DNA of 64,000 nt from an uncultured bacterium (lineage in GTDB: Bacteria; Bacillota; Clostridia; Lachnospirales; Lachnospiraceae). The position numbers and the translations under genes are program-made. The notes under the pieces were generated by a model. That model ran no database searches. It saw nothing but the letters and a program-made list of their open reading frames with translations, and had not been told where the DNA came from. Shown in pieces: positions 53,463 through 62,131 of this stretch (within the stretch, counting starts at the first letter, position 1; each line of letters opens with the position of its first letter). The DNA is taken from positions 19,760 to 83,759 of the forward strand of contig CAMXIF010000015.1 of assembly GCA_947243845.1 (NCBI GenBank), read 5' to 3'.

Positions 53463-54860
53463 TTACAATGAAATCCACCCCAGTACATTAGCAATAGAAC
53501 TGAGCAGTATAATAGCAATACAAATAGGCGCCAGATATTTCAGGAAAAAGTAATACAGCTTTTTCCTGTGAAATGCGGAAGAAATCTCCACTTCCTCCTC
53601 AATCTTTTTAAATCCAACCACACGTAAGATAAGGAAACACGTAGCCAGCGCCCCAATCGGCATCATGATCGAATTGGTCAGGAAATCAAAGAAATCCAAA
53701 AACTGCATACCCAGAATCCTGATTCCATCCCAGACTCCATAGCCAAGCGCCGAGGCAGAGCCTAAGACAAAGGTCACGATCACCATGATCAGACTACTTT
53801 TAAAACGGCTCAAATGCAGTTCGTCCTGCAAGGTAGCCACACTCGCTTCCATGATCGAAATAGCGCTTGTTAATGCCGCAAACAGAAACATCAGGAAAAA
53901 AGCGATCGCAATAATCGTCCCACCACCCATATTGGCAAATATTTTCGGCAGCGTGATAAAGGTAAGCGAAGGGCCCGCCTTCAAAGTAGCCATATCCCCG
54001 CCGGAAAAGGCAAAGACTGCCGGAATGATCATCAATCCGCCCACCATTGCAATACCCGTATCAAAAATCTCCACCTGTGAAGTACTCTTTTCTATATCCA
54101 CATCCTTGCTGATATAAGAGCCATAAGTATAAAGCACGCCCATCGCAATCGACAGGGAATAGAACATCTGCCCCATGGCTGCCACTACCGTCATCCAGGA
54201 GAAATCCTTAAAGTTTGGAATCAGGAAATATTTGACACCATCCAGTGCACCGGGACGAGTCATGACATAAACTGCCACAAAGACAGCCAGAACAACCAGC
54301 ACCGGCATCATTACCTTGGTCACTCGCTCAACACCCTGTTCCACACCCGCCAGAATTACGGCAAAGACAAAAAACGAAAATAATAAGAACCATAACTCAA
54401 CACTGCCGGAAGATGCGATGAACTCAGGAAAATATCCATCCCCAGCCAGCATGTTCGCATTTCCAAGCAGATACTCAATCAAAAATTTGAGAACCCAGCC
54501 GCCAATAACACAATAATACGGAACGATGATCATGGGTACTACCGCGTTGATCCAGCCTCCAAAATGAAACGGCAGGCTCTTTCCAAAACAATGAAATGCA
54601 CCCACAGGGCCTTTCTTCGTCATGCGCCCCAGAGCTGTCTCCGACACGATCAGCACATATCCAAATGTAACCGTCAAAAGCAGATAGACCAACAGAAACA
54701 TACCACCGCCGTATTTCGCCGCCAAATAGGGGAACCGCCAGATATTGCCCAACCCTACAGCAGAACCTGCAACTGCCAGAACATAACCGATCCGTCCGGA
54801 AAATTTTCCTCTCATTCCAGCCTTTTTTTCTGATTTTTTATCAGATGCTGCTTCCCTCAT
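53463..54860 (-). CDS. SNF-family (NSS) sodium-dependent transporter
   Basis: A 465-residue neurotransmitter:sodium symporter of the bacterial LeuT/MhsT type with about 12 helices. The TM1 sodium/substrate motif is AVGLGNIWRFPYLAAKYGGG and TM6 has MGQMFYSLSIAMGVLYTYGSY. Substrate is probably a hydrophobic or aromatic amino acid. The ATG at 54860 has GGAGG eight bases before it; a TTG at 54875 would contain this site. Confidence 0.9.
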   Translation of the reverse strand: MREAASDKKSEKKAGMRGKFSGRIGYVLAVAGSAVGLGNIWRFPYLAAKYGGGMFLLVYLLLTVTFGYVLIVSETALGRMTKKGPVGAFHCFGKSLPFHFGGWINAVVPMIIVPYYCVIGGWVLKFLIEYLLGNANMLAGDGYFPEFIASSGSVELWFLLFSFFVFAVILAGVEQGVERVTKVMMPVLVVLAVFVAVYVMTRPGALDGVKYFLIPNFKDFSWMTVVAAMGQMFYSLSIAMGVLYTYGSYISKDVDIEKSTSQVEIFDTGIAMVGGLMIIPAVFAFSGGDMATLKAGPSLTFITLPKIFANMGGGTIIAIAFFLMFLFAALTSAISIMEASVATLQDELHLSRFKSSLIMVIVTFVLGSASALGYGVWDGIRILGMQFLDFFDFLTNSIMMPIGALATCFLILRVVGFKKIEEEVEISSAFHRKKLYYFFLKYLAPICIAIILLSSIANVLGWISL

Positions 54861-54944
54861 AAGTACAACCTCCAAATTTTGATAATATTACGTTACATTA
54901 TAACCTTATATTCCTGTGGCTGTCCATTGAAATGTGTTATTTTT

Positions 54945-56300
54945 CTAACCATAGAGCAGAATATGTCTCGAAATCTGGCAGGCATTTAAAAAAACGCCCG
55001 CTGCCATACACAACCATATAAACCGCTTTGCTGACACTGCCCATGCTTGTTTCTCCGTTTCCAACAGCGCCACAATGAGCAGAATCATCGCCATATACAA
55101 ATAGATCATTGTCCGTAAAATAGAGGCAATGACTGTCGGCGTAAGACCCACTGCCATCTCCGGAAGACAGGCAAGCAGCAATATCACTGCCCCCGACAGT
55201 TTTTGATTATCCCTCCCCTTATGAAACAGTGTATAGAGCACAATAATAAACCAAATTATCACGGTCAGCAGTAAAAGTCCCTGCTCAAGCTTATCCGTCC
55301 ATCTCTCCGGAAGCGGCACTGGCACTTGATAGGTAAGAGTACGCCATCCCAACAGATAGTTCACCATAAACCAACCCGTCCATACCACATCTGTGAGCAG
55401 GGGAATTGCAGCTATCACCCGCTTTCCTGCAGACTCCCCTTTCCATGACAAAAATATTACCACGTTCAAGATAAAAAATATCGGACTTGGAAGAGATACA
55501 AAATGCATGTAAGAAGAGAGAATACCCATACGCAGCTTGTCCAGAAAGTTAAGTTCAAAATACTCCGGCATCCAATCTTTCGCATCATTGATAGGGCGCA
55601 GACGATTCCCCGGACAGCATAAAATATAAATCATAAAAATAACTGTCAACCCCATGCAGATCCAGACTATCGCCGGACATCTCTCTTTATTTTTGAAACA
55701 ATAGATCAACAGCCCTATTTCTATCAACAATAAAATCGCCGTCATCGATTCAAAACTCGCACAATAAAGAATAGCCAGCGCCGCACACAAAACCTCTCCT
55801 TTTGATACGGGTTCTTTCAATAATCCTGCCTTTAACATCTTGTTTATCGCATAAAGCCCCAGCGAAATTACCCACAGATAATTGGTGGTCGTGGCAATCC
55901 ACCCGGTCTGAGCCATGATCGAAAATGGAAACGCACAGAGCAAAACCGCTGTCAGCAGATACATTCCCTTTTCCCGCAAACCGAACAGATACTCTAATAT
56001 CCATACCAGATCACAGTATAGCAGGGCTATCATAAACAAATCCATAACTTTCCATACAAAGGCCGGCCAGGTTGTCAAAAAAGGCAGCGCCAGTTCGATT
56101 GTAATTCTGGATGACCAAGTGAGGTATCTGTCCAATGTGTATTGAAACAGATCATTCTGATACTGCCCCAGAATCTGCGCATAAGTTGCATCATCCCAAT
56201 AAGTCGGAGAAAGGATTATATGAAATGGGATATAAAAGAGAATCAGTCCCAGTAATACTCTGTATTTTGTTGTTATATTCCTCCAATTCACATTCCGCAT
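54945..56300 (-). CDS. DUF6056 family polytopic membrane protein
   Basis: A 451-residue protein with about ten helices. The first loop (LSPTYWDDATYAQILGQYQN, then YLTWSSRITIELALPF) is typical of DUF6056 proteins, which are distantly like GT-C glycosyltransferases. Role and sugar unknown. Single gene on its strand. Confidence 0.7.
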   Translation of the reverse strand: MRNVNWRNITTKYRVLLGLILFYIPFHIILSPTYWDDATYAQILGQYQNDLFQYTLDRYLTWSSRITIELALPFLTTWPAFVWKVMDLFMIALLYCDLVWILEYLFGLREKGMYLLTAVLLCAFPFSIMAQTGWIATTTNYLWVISLGLYAINKMLKAGLLKEPVSKGEVLCAALAILYCASFESMTAILLLIEIGLLIYCFKNKERCPAIVWICMGLTVIFMIYILCCPGNRLRPINDAKDWMPEYFELNFLDKLRMGILSSYMHFVSLPSPIFFILNVVIFLSWKGESAGKRVIAAIPLLTDVVWTGWFMVNYLLGWRTLTYQVPVPLPERWTDKLEQGLLLLTVIIWFIIVLYTLFHKGRDNQKLSGAVILLLACLPEMAVGLTPTVIASILRTMIYLYMAMILLIVALLETEKQAWAVSAKRFIWLCMAAGVFLNACQISRHILLYG

Positions 56301-56519
56301 GTACGATATTTCCTTTCGCTTTTAATATGTTTTAAACCTTCAAATTTATCTTCTTTCCGCATAAATTTCTTCTTTCGTTTCCGGACACAAACACTCCAGA
56401 CGGCCATTCTTATTCCAATGCTTTCCTTATATCAGGAATAAATTGCCTCCGCTGTTTTTCTTTTATCATACGTTAAGTCTTCATGCATTTCAATAAATTA
56501 ATTTGCAGGCATTTTATTC

Positions 56520-56560
56520 TTGACAAAGCGACACGCGTGACGCATAATAGAAAGCGACAC
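56520..56560 (+). promoter_or_regulatory. Promoter with palindromic operator between -35 and -10
   Basis: TTGACA (56520-56525), 17-base spacer, CATAAT (56543-56548). The spacer holds GCGaCACGCGTGaCGC (56528-56543), an inverted repeat with a single mismatch pair, and AAAGCGACAC is repeated from 56551. This is the usual place for a TetR-family repressor to block transcription of its own operon. Confidence 0.6.
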
Positions 56561-56586
56561 AGATGTTGCAAAATTATTTTTCCGCG

Positions 56587-56601
56587 CCAGGTCGTACCTG
56601 G
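56587..56601 (+). repeat. CCAGGT/ACCTGG palindrome in the TetR leader
   Basis: A perfect 6-bp inverted repeat with a 3-base loop, enclosed by TCCGC ... GCGGA (56581-56617), 20 bases before the TetR ribosome binding site. Either a second operator or an RNA hairpin. Confidence 0.5.
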
Positions 56602-56636
56602 ACACACTACTAGCGGAAATAAAAGAGGTGACGGCC

Positions 56637-57236
56637 ATGAGCCTAAAAGGAGATAAGACCAGACAGATCATTCGTGAGAAAGCATACCAACTATTTGCCC
56701 AAAAGGGCTTCAAAGAAGTGACCATGAAAGATATCTGCGAATTGACAGGACTTAGCCGCGGAGGATTATATCGCCATTATGAAAGTACGGAACAGATTTT
56801 TCTGGAAATCGTCAATGCTTTTTCCGATCAGCAGAAAGATGCAGTATTTGCTAAAATAGAACAGCACATCCCGGCTGCTGTGATATTAGAGGATCTTCTT
56901 ACAAAATATGCGAAAGAAATGCTTGACTATGAAAACTCTTTCAGCCTTGCTATCTGCGAATTTTATAGTAATCCTGCGGTCTCTAAAAAGGATAATTCTA
57001 TAAAGAAACAGTATGATACTTCAAAATCAGCTTGGGTAGAATTGATCAACTATGGAATAGGCACGAAAGAATTTAACCCGGTAAACCCGGAATCTGTCTT
57101 TCATATGATTTTATTTGCCTATCAGGGTGTCCGCATGTATAGCAGGTTAATGAATATGAATCCTGAAATTCCTATCCAAATCACAGATGAGATAAAAAAA
57201 CTTTTACTGACAGAGGAGACACAACATGGAAAATAA
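56637..57236 (+). CDS. TetR/AcrR-family transcriptional regulator
   Basis: A 199-residue repressor. The helix-turn-helix is at about residues 25-48 (FKEVTMKDICELTGLSRGGLYRHYES), followed by a ligand-binding all-helical domain of normal length. It probably controls its own operon through the palindrome in its promoter. The next gene (GNAT) overlaps by eleven bases, so both are one unit. The ATG at 56637 is favoured by AGAGGTG; a GTG at 56628 in frame is the G of that site. Confidence 0.88.
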   Translation: MSLKGDKTRQIIREKAYQLFAQKGFKEVTMKDICELTGLSRGGLYRHYESTEQIFLEIVNAFSDQQKDAVFAKIEQHIPAAVILEDLLTKYAKEMLDYENSFSLAICEFYSNPAVSKKDNSIKKQYDTSKSAWVELINYGIGTKEFNPVNPESVFHMILFAYQGVRMYSRLMNMNPEIPIQITDEIKKLLLTEETQHGK

Positions 57237-57750
57237 TATTGTTTTGGTAAGACCCACTATAGAACTGAAAGAAGAAGCGCTTGCCTATCGCAGCGAACAT
57301 TTCCAATCCGGAGAAAACATTATCTATGGAAGTGAACTTTTGGACAAGACGGAAAACTATGAGGAATGGCTAAACTCTGTAACACTGAACACCGATCCCA
57401 AAACAGTTAATGAAAATTGGGTCGTCACGGACACCTTTTTTGCAATCCGAAAAAGTGACAACAAAATCATCGGCATCATTGATTTAAGACACACACTGAA
57501 TGAATTCCTCAAAGACCTGGGGAACTGCGGATATAGTGTACGCCCTTCCGAAAGAAAAAGGGGGTATGCAACGGAGATGTTACATCAGCTTCTCCAAGCA
57601 GCGAAAAAGGCAAACATGAAAGACCTGCATATTTCTGTGGAAAAAACAAATGCCGCATCTATAAAAGTGATACAGAAAAACGGCGGTGTTTATGAGCGAA
57701 GTTTTTCCTTCGAAAACGAGACTGCGGATATTTATAAAATCGTCTTATAA
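57226..57750 (+). CDS. GNAT-family N-acetyltransferase
   Basis: A 174-residue GNAT enzyme. The acetyl-CoA-binding A motif is RPSERKRGYATEMLHQLLQA near residue 110, and NGGVYERSF is the following strand. Related to the RimJ-like acetyltransferases that act on protein or antibiotic amino groups. GAGGAGA before the ATG. Repressor-linked, so perhaps inducible detoxification; substrate unknown. Confidence 0.85.
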   Translation: MENNIVLVRPTIELKEEALAYRSEHFQSGENIIYGSELLDKTENYEEWLNSVTLNTDPKTVNENWVVTDTFFAIRKSDNKIIGIIDLRHTLNEFLKDLGNCGYSVRPSERKRGYATEMLHQLLQAAKKANMKDLHISVEKTNAASIKVIQKNGGVYERSFSFENETADIYKIVL

Positions 57751-57880
57751 GGTCTGTTTGTAAACATCAAACCGTACGCCCGGCAGATGATATGTATGAA
57801 TCCGCTAAAAGACGAGCTGACTAAATTGTCGCAATATGCAGGAAGGGTTTATGCGGTGCGGATGGTGCAAGTGGACTGAT

Positions 57881-57903
57881 GATATCCCAAAGTATGGGAT
57901 ATC
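57881..57903. repeat. Inverted repeat GATATCCCA/TGGGATATC
   Basis: A perfect 9-bp inverted repeat with a 5-base spacer between the convergent GNAT and MBL genes. No U-run on either side, so it does not qualify as a standard terminator; may still act as one in both directions. Confidence 0.55.
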
Positions 57904-57931
57904 CCACCCATTAAACGCCAATATTGCCTCT

Positions 57932-58576
57932 TTACAGCTTCAATTCCACTCGTATATCACTATTAAACGTTTCCAACGCCTCTCTAAAAGCCGGTCCATC
58001 AGAATCTTTCCCCACAATACTCCCATAATGTGTGGGAATCACAGCCTTCGGCTTTATCTGTGCCACATACTCCGCCGCCTGCTTCCAATCCATTGTATAA
58101 AATCCGCCGATGGGAAGCAGCGCCACATCGCATTGTACTTTCAGAATATCCTCATTTACATCCGTATCGCCGGACACATAATAGCGAGTGTCATCCAGCG
58201 TTACCACATATCCCAGCCACTTCTTTCCCTTCGTGTGAAAGGGCTTTAATTTATTGTAAGCCGGAACTGTCTCAATCAGAAGACCCTGATCCTCATGTCT
58301 CTCACCCGGCTGATAAAATACGCAGTTCTCCGAGGTAATGCCCGCCTCGGCAAGCGCCTTCTTTTTCATGGATTCCGGTGCAATAAGACGGGTGTCCGCC
58401 TTCTTTAATCTCGCGATGGATTCCGGTTCAAAGTGGTCATAATGTTCATGGGTGATAAAGATATAGTCTGCGTCATGGGCACCTGACTGAATCTGGTACG
58501 GGTCGAAATACAATATCTTCGAGCCTTCGATGCGGATACTGTTTTGGGTGTTGACGGTTATGTTGGTTAGGTTCAT
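57932..58576 (-). CDS. MBL-fold metallo-hydrolase (UlaG/UPF0173-like)
   Basis: A 214-residue metallo-beta-lactamase-fold hydrolase. The metal motif is FITHEHYDHFEPESIA near residue 40; further ligands are YYVSGDTDVNED and IPTHYGSI. Belongs to the group of small MBL hydrolases that includes the lactonase UlaG. Substrate unknown. No signal peptide; likely cytoplasmic. Single gene. Confidence 0.85.
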   Translation of the reverse strand: MNLTNITVNTQNSIRIEGSKILYFDPYQIQSGAHDADYIFITHEHYDHFEPESIARLKKADTRLIAPESMKKKALAEAGITSENCVFYQPGERHEDQGLLIETVPAYNKLKPFHTKGKKWLGYVVTLDDTRYYVSGDTDVNEDILKVQCDVALLPIGGFYTMDWKQAAEYVAQIKPKAVIPTHYGSIVGKDSDGPAFREALETFNSDIRVELKL

Positions 58577-58626
58577 TTGGGTGTCCTCCTTCTTAAAGCT
58601 TGAAATATATAGTTTAAATCCATTGA

Positions 58627-59007
58627 TTAATTCTTCATCAGATTACTCTCCTTTTCAAAAAAGGCTTTCTCTAATGCAAGATATTCTTCTTCTGAACATA
58701 TCGTTTTACACCTCTTTTGATATTTCCTGGAACGCTCCAGCATATCTTCAATCTTATCACAGGGAAACTCTTTACATTGATTGCACTTGTCAACACCATG
58801 TCTGCTGGTACAATCAACCAATCCATATGTACAGTGTTTATGAGAGGAACAGCCTGTACAGGCGATTTCTTCATTCGATACCACCGTATCCCGCCAACCT
58901 GCCCTGTACCACAGTTTCGCCACTTTTCTCAATTCTGCCTCACTATGGGCATTGTATCTTGGACATTCTATGCAGTTGTCTCCACATAAAGTAATTAATT
59001 CTTTCAT
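58627..59007 (-). CDS. DUF3795 cysteine-rich protein
   Basis: A 126-residue protein with about ten cysteines in the DUF3795 pattern: CGDNCIECPRYNA near residue 8, ACTGCSSHKHCTYG near residue 50 and CNQCKEFPCDKIED near residue 75. Likely a zinc- or iron-sulfur-binding protein; role unknown. The upstream region overlaps the end of a decayed frame (59012-59281); GGTGAG precedes the ATG. Confidence 0.8.
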   Translation of the reverse strand: MKELITLCGDNCIECPRYNAHSEAELRKVAKLWYRAGWRDTVVSNEEIACTGCSSHKHCTYGLVDCTSRHGVDKCNQCKEFPCDKIEDMLERSRKYQKRCKTICSEEEYLALEKAFFEKESNLMKN

Positions 59008-59011
59008 ATAC

Positions 59012-59281
59012 TCACCTGGTCCGATCCTTCACATAAAGTTTTCCCCCGGAGTTGCGGCTATTCAAACAGAATAACCCATAGCCCTCCACTTCGGTAATCT
59101 TTTCCATATTGGAATCATCCCTGACAGCAGAATCTTCCCATCCACTTTACCGTGATAATGATAATCGCCTTTTGTATGTATTTTCGGTTCCCGAAATGGA
59201 AGGCCTGCCGGAACCTCTATATTAAGAAATCTGGCACTCAATAAAATCGAACCGCCAAACAGGCCACCACTTAGGGATGCA
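59012..59281 (-). pseudogene. Possible frameshifted gene fragment
   Basis: No intact gene is present, yet two overlapping frames on the minus strand give protein-like strings. One reads FLNIEVPAGLPFREP and KIHTKGDYHYHGKVDGK up to a stop at 59062. The other, open from about 59131 to a stop at 59012, reads NMEKITEVEGYGLFCLNSRN and GGKLYVKDRTR. A single frameshift at 59062-59131 would join them. No start codon is seen. Remnant of an unknown gene, or chance. Confidence 0.35.
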
Positions 59282-60505
59282 TCAGCTAACCTTAATCGAC
59301 AATACCACCCAGCCGTCCTCTCCCAGATGATAAGGATTGCCACAGTATGGGCAAACACGTTGCCTTGTGGCGTCAAAACTCCCTCCGCAGCTGGCGCATT
59401 GTACCTTTTTAATGGAAAAGCCAAAATCTGCTGCCTTTTTGACAGACTTGCACACCACCATGCGGAACATGTCATCTTTCCGGCTCAACCTGCCTGTGTC
59501 ATAAATATTGGACATATACACATCCAGATTCAGATAACAATATCCATCCTTAACCCAGCCCCTGTTCAGTCCCATACTTCCCTCATAGACAGATTCTACA
59601 ATAGCGGAAAAATCAGGAATCTTTTCCTGCCCTTCATAGACCGGCGAGTTCTCCAGATCATCCGTAAAGAGTATTATCTTCAACAAATTCACTATTTCCC
59701 CGCAAAAATGCTCATAAGAAAAATTCGGGTCATAGGGCTTAAGCAGACTGTTAATCTTTTTCTTGGTTCCGGCCACATTAGGGAGCCTGACCACTTCGCC
59801 CGCCGCGGCTTTCAATAAGTGAACCAGCATGCCGAGGCTCATAGCTAAATACCCCAAAAAAGCTCCGGGTATGCAGCTGACAATTAAACTTACCAGCAAA
59901 CCACCAAGGCCATATGCCTGAATGGCTGCGGGCATACTGATCAAAAAGATTGCAAGAATCCCCCCGAACACCCATTTAAACATCTTTCGCTTAAGTTCTT
60001 TAGTATTCATAAAAAAATTATGTTCAAAATAATAGTTCGTCACTTTCGGGAACAAATCCGATATTAGAAAATGGGTATGACAGTATGGACAGCTGCCTAA
60101 AAGTGTTTCTATAGAACTGACCGCCCCGCAGTTGGGACAGTTGTACATCTCCTCTGGCTTCTGCCGATCCATCCAAGTAATCGTTTGAAAAAAGCTCTGT
60201 GGATCCTCTTTTTCATACACCACCTCCCCATCTCGGGAAAAAATGGTGCTCTGCAAATAACTGGAACTGGTGAACCTGTTGGTGTAAATCTGATCTTTAT
60301 AAGCCATGCTGTAGATATTGTCCAGATGCTCTCCCCGCAGCTTGAAACGATATTCCATCCGCAGGGAACGGCTGCGCAGGCGTTCCTTCTGCAATTCCAG
60401 ATAATACCTGATATCCTGATTTCCCATGGAAGGAACTTTGTCCGTTCGGCTCCATTCTTCCAATTCTTTTGTAAAAGTTCTGTAGATTCTTTCTTCCTCT
60501 TTCAT
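59282..60505 (-). CDS. Membrane protein with two zinc ribbons
   Basis: A 407-residue protein I cannot name. A first zinc ribbon is formed by CPNCGAVSSIETLLGSCPYC near residue 120 and a second by CASCGGSFDATRQRVCPYCG near residue 375. Two to three membrane helices lie between about 175 and 230 (KWVFGGILAIFLISMPAAI and ALGLLVHLLKA-like segments). The N-terminal part is charged and helical. Resembles Tim44-like/zinc-ribbon proteins of Firmicutes in general plan, unproven. Start ATG 60505; AAGAGGAAG follows rather than precedes it, so the start is a little uncertain. Confidence 0.6.
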   Translation of the reverse strand: MKEEERIYRTFTKELEEWSRTDKVPSMGNQDIRYYLELQKERLRSRSLRMEYRFKLRGEHLDNIYSMAYKDQIYTNRFTSSSYLQSTIFSRDGEVVYEKEDPQSFFQTITWMDRQKPEEMYNCPNCGAVSSIETLLGSCPYCHTHFLISDLFPKVTNYYFEHNFFMNTKELKRKMFKWVFGGILAIFLISMPAAIQAYGLGGLLVSLIVSCIPGAFLGYLAMSLGMLVHLLKAAAGEVVRLPNVAGTKKKINSLLKPYDPNFSYEHFCGEIVNLLKIILFTDDLENSPVYEGQEKIPDFSAIVESVYEGSMGLNRGWVKDGYCYLNLDVYMSNIYDTGRLSRKDDMFRMVVCKSVKKAADFGFSIKKVQCASCGGSFDATRQRVCPYCGNPYHLGEDGWVVLSIKVS

Positions 60506-60578
60506 AAGATATTATCCCCCGATTTCACTGTCCGTATCTGCATTGCTTTTGCTAATTCCATCTTATAATTTGGTATAT

Positions 60579-60761
60579 TTATAGACTATAATCTACCCAC
60601 TGCCCATTTTTCAATATCTCAAATTGCCCCCATTGTGGATCACCCATGTTACAATACTTAAATAAAAGAACCTCTTTCTTTGTCTGGTATAGCATGATTT
60701 TGTAAATAAAATCCTTGTCATTACATTTGATTGGTTCCTTTAGAATTGCATATTTACGCAT
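60579..60761 (-). CDS. Small hypothetical protein
   Basis: A 60-residue soluble protein (YKIMLYQTKKEVLLFKYCNM, then GDPQWGQFEILKNGQWVDY). No recognised family. GAGGAC lies eight bases before the ATG, which supports translation. Overlaps by eight bases the stop of another short frame at 60754. Confidence 0.5.
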   Translation of the reverse strand: MRKYAILKEPIKCNDKDFIYKIMLYQTKKEVLLFKYCNMGDPQWGQFEILKNGQWVDYSL

Positions 60762-60933
60762 TGCTGAATGTCCTCAATTCTATTCCATCTTTACAGGCAG
60801 AACTTTCAGAGCATGCGCTGTTCCATAACAAATGACAGCTAAAGAATTTATCCGGAGTAAACGCCTTGAACTTTCGCTGCAGTTTATATTTAAATGCTCC
60901 TTTTAAATAATTAATTACTCTGACGCCTCGCAT
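60754..60933 (-). CDS. Possible short gene upstream of the 60-residue protein
   Basis: A 59-residue frame starting at the ATG complementary to 60931-60933 (MRGVRVINYLKGAFKYKLQ, then RKFKAFTPDKFFSCHLLWN). Basic, with several cysteines in the last third. No strong ribosome binding site. Its end overlaps the start of the next small gene, as in a coupled pair. Could also be a recombinase or regulator fragment. Low confidence. Confidence 0.3.
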   Translation of the reverse strand: MRGVRVINYLKGAFKYKLQRKFKAFTPDKFFSCHLLWNSACSESSACKDGIELRTFSNA

Positions 60934-61352
60934 AACGTCTTTTCTACCTAATCTTCTACATTTTTATAAACTTCCCTTTCTCTCCCGAAAGGGTTAAAAT
61001 CAGCCTCATCGGTATAGGTAAAATTAATCTGCTCTGGTATTCATTCGAGCGGTATAGGATTCATTTTAAGACATTGCAATATCCGTCCATGAAATAAACT
61101 CTTTTTGACATGGTTTGAACAGCCTTATCATGTTTATTATACCTTATACAATCATAATTAAAAAGAAACATCTTTCAATTTTCGGAACTATAGGAAATCA
61201 TGCAAACCAATTTACATATGTTGCATATTCATGGTATAATTTTTATTATATTGTCCTCGTAAAAAAGGCGGATAAACAATTCAGATAAAGGCAGCGGAAA
61301 TACACATACACTTCTGTTTTGAACCGTGATACAAATTAGAAAGAAAGGAAAC
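60934..61352. other. AT-rich intergenic region
   Basis: About 420 bases. Contains a CCCTTTC/GAAAGGG hairpin at 60974-60993 (weak terminator on either strand) and the promoter at 61211-61240. No other gene or repeat recognised. Confidence 0.5.
61211..61240 (+). promoter_or_regulatory. Promoter of the 61353 membrane protein
   Basis: TTTACA (61211-61216), 18-base spacer, TATAAT (61235-61240), about 110 bases before the ATG. Confidence 0.6.
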
Positions 61353-61919
61353 ATGATTTTTGGGCTTCCGAGAATATCATGCATGATAAATATGAGGGAA
61401 AATGATGGTAAAGTAATTATTTTTTTATACAATTTGTTTCTGTTGCTTTTATGCACGGTGGCGATATGTTTAGTAGGCGTATGGGTTTTGGAAGGTAATG
61501 TTCGCAGCAGACATATCAGGGCCCTGACGATTTCCGTTTATACGATTTTTCTACCGGAAGTTATTTTGGGGCTGAAATTGGAATTGAACGATACATTTGC
61601 CGGTCGTATCTTTACCATACTGTGCACCATGGCGGACGGATTGATTCTGCATAAATTATTTAACTATTTATATATAACAACGTCAACTGCACCTATCACC
61701 AATATCATAATGCACATTTTGATGGTATTTGGAATCATCTGGACTGTTGTGATTGAATTCAATGGAAATCTTCGGGATCATATTCTGTTATTCCCGCAGG
61801 CACAATGGTTGATCCCCAATGGAGAAGATGAAATGGAAAACAGATATTGGCATGGAATTTTTATAGGATTGGCATTGATTTCTCTTGTATTTGCAGTAAA
61901 GGCCAGATTTATAATGTAA
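61353..61919 (+). CDS. Hypothetical membrane protein, about five helices
   Basis: A 188-residue unrecognised protein with about five membrane helices (LYNLFLLLLCTVAICLVGVW, then IISHRALTIS-like, then ITNIIMHILMVFGIIWTVVI). The ends are charged. AGAAAGG lies just before the ATG at 61353. AT-rich like the rest of the right part. Single gene with its own promoter. Confidence 0.55.
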   Translation: MIFGLPRISCMINMRENDGKVIIFLYNLFLLLLCTVAICLVGVWVLEGNVRSRHIRALTISVYTIFLPEVILGLKLELNDTFAGRIFTILCTMADGLILHKLFNYLYITTSTAPITNIIMHILMVFGIIWTVVIEFNGNLRDHILLFPQAQWLIPNGEDEMENRYWHGIFIGLALISLVFAVKARFIM

Positions 61920-62061
61920 ACTGTCATCAGAAATGGGCTGTTTTGTAAAAAACTCTCCAGCAGCCCGTCCCCGACAGATACTTATACCTCTCTTTAATAA
62001 TACATATTTTCTAATGGCGCAACGTATATAGTCGAAAGCAATATCTAAGTAGGTTCAGCAG

Positions 62062-62091
62062 TTGTTTTTTGCCAGGGCGTTGTGATATAAT
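62062..62091 (+). promoter_or_regulatory. Promoter of the 62132 secreted protein
   Basis: TTGTTT (62062-62067), 18-base spacer, TATAAT (62086-62091) with TGTG before it as in extended -10 promoters. About 40 bases before the ATG. Confidence 0.6.
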
Positions 62092-62131
62092 TTAATATGT
62101 AGTACAATAATTAGATTGGAGGTTTAGTGTT

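Larger units (their letters stand above)
56301..56636. other. Intergenic region before the TetR gene
   Basis: About 335 bases. Holds the promoter/operator at 56520-56560 and a leader hairpin at 56587-56601; the part before 56500 shows no gene or clear structure. Confidence 0.5.

Noticed and set aside
57881..57903. GATATCCCA/TGGGATATC as a standard intrinsic terminator
   Set aside because: No T-run follows on either strand; kept only as an inverted repeat.
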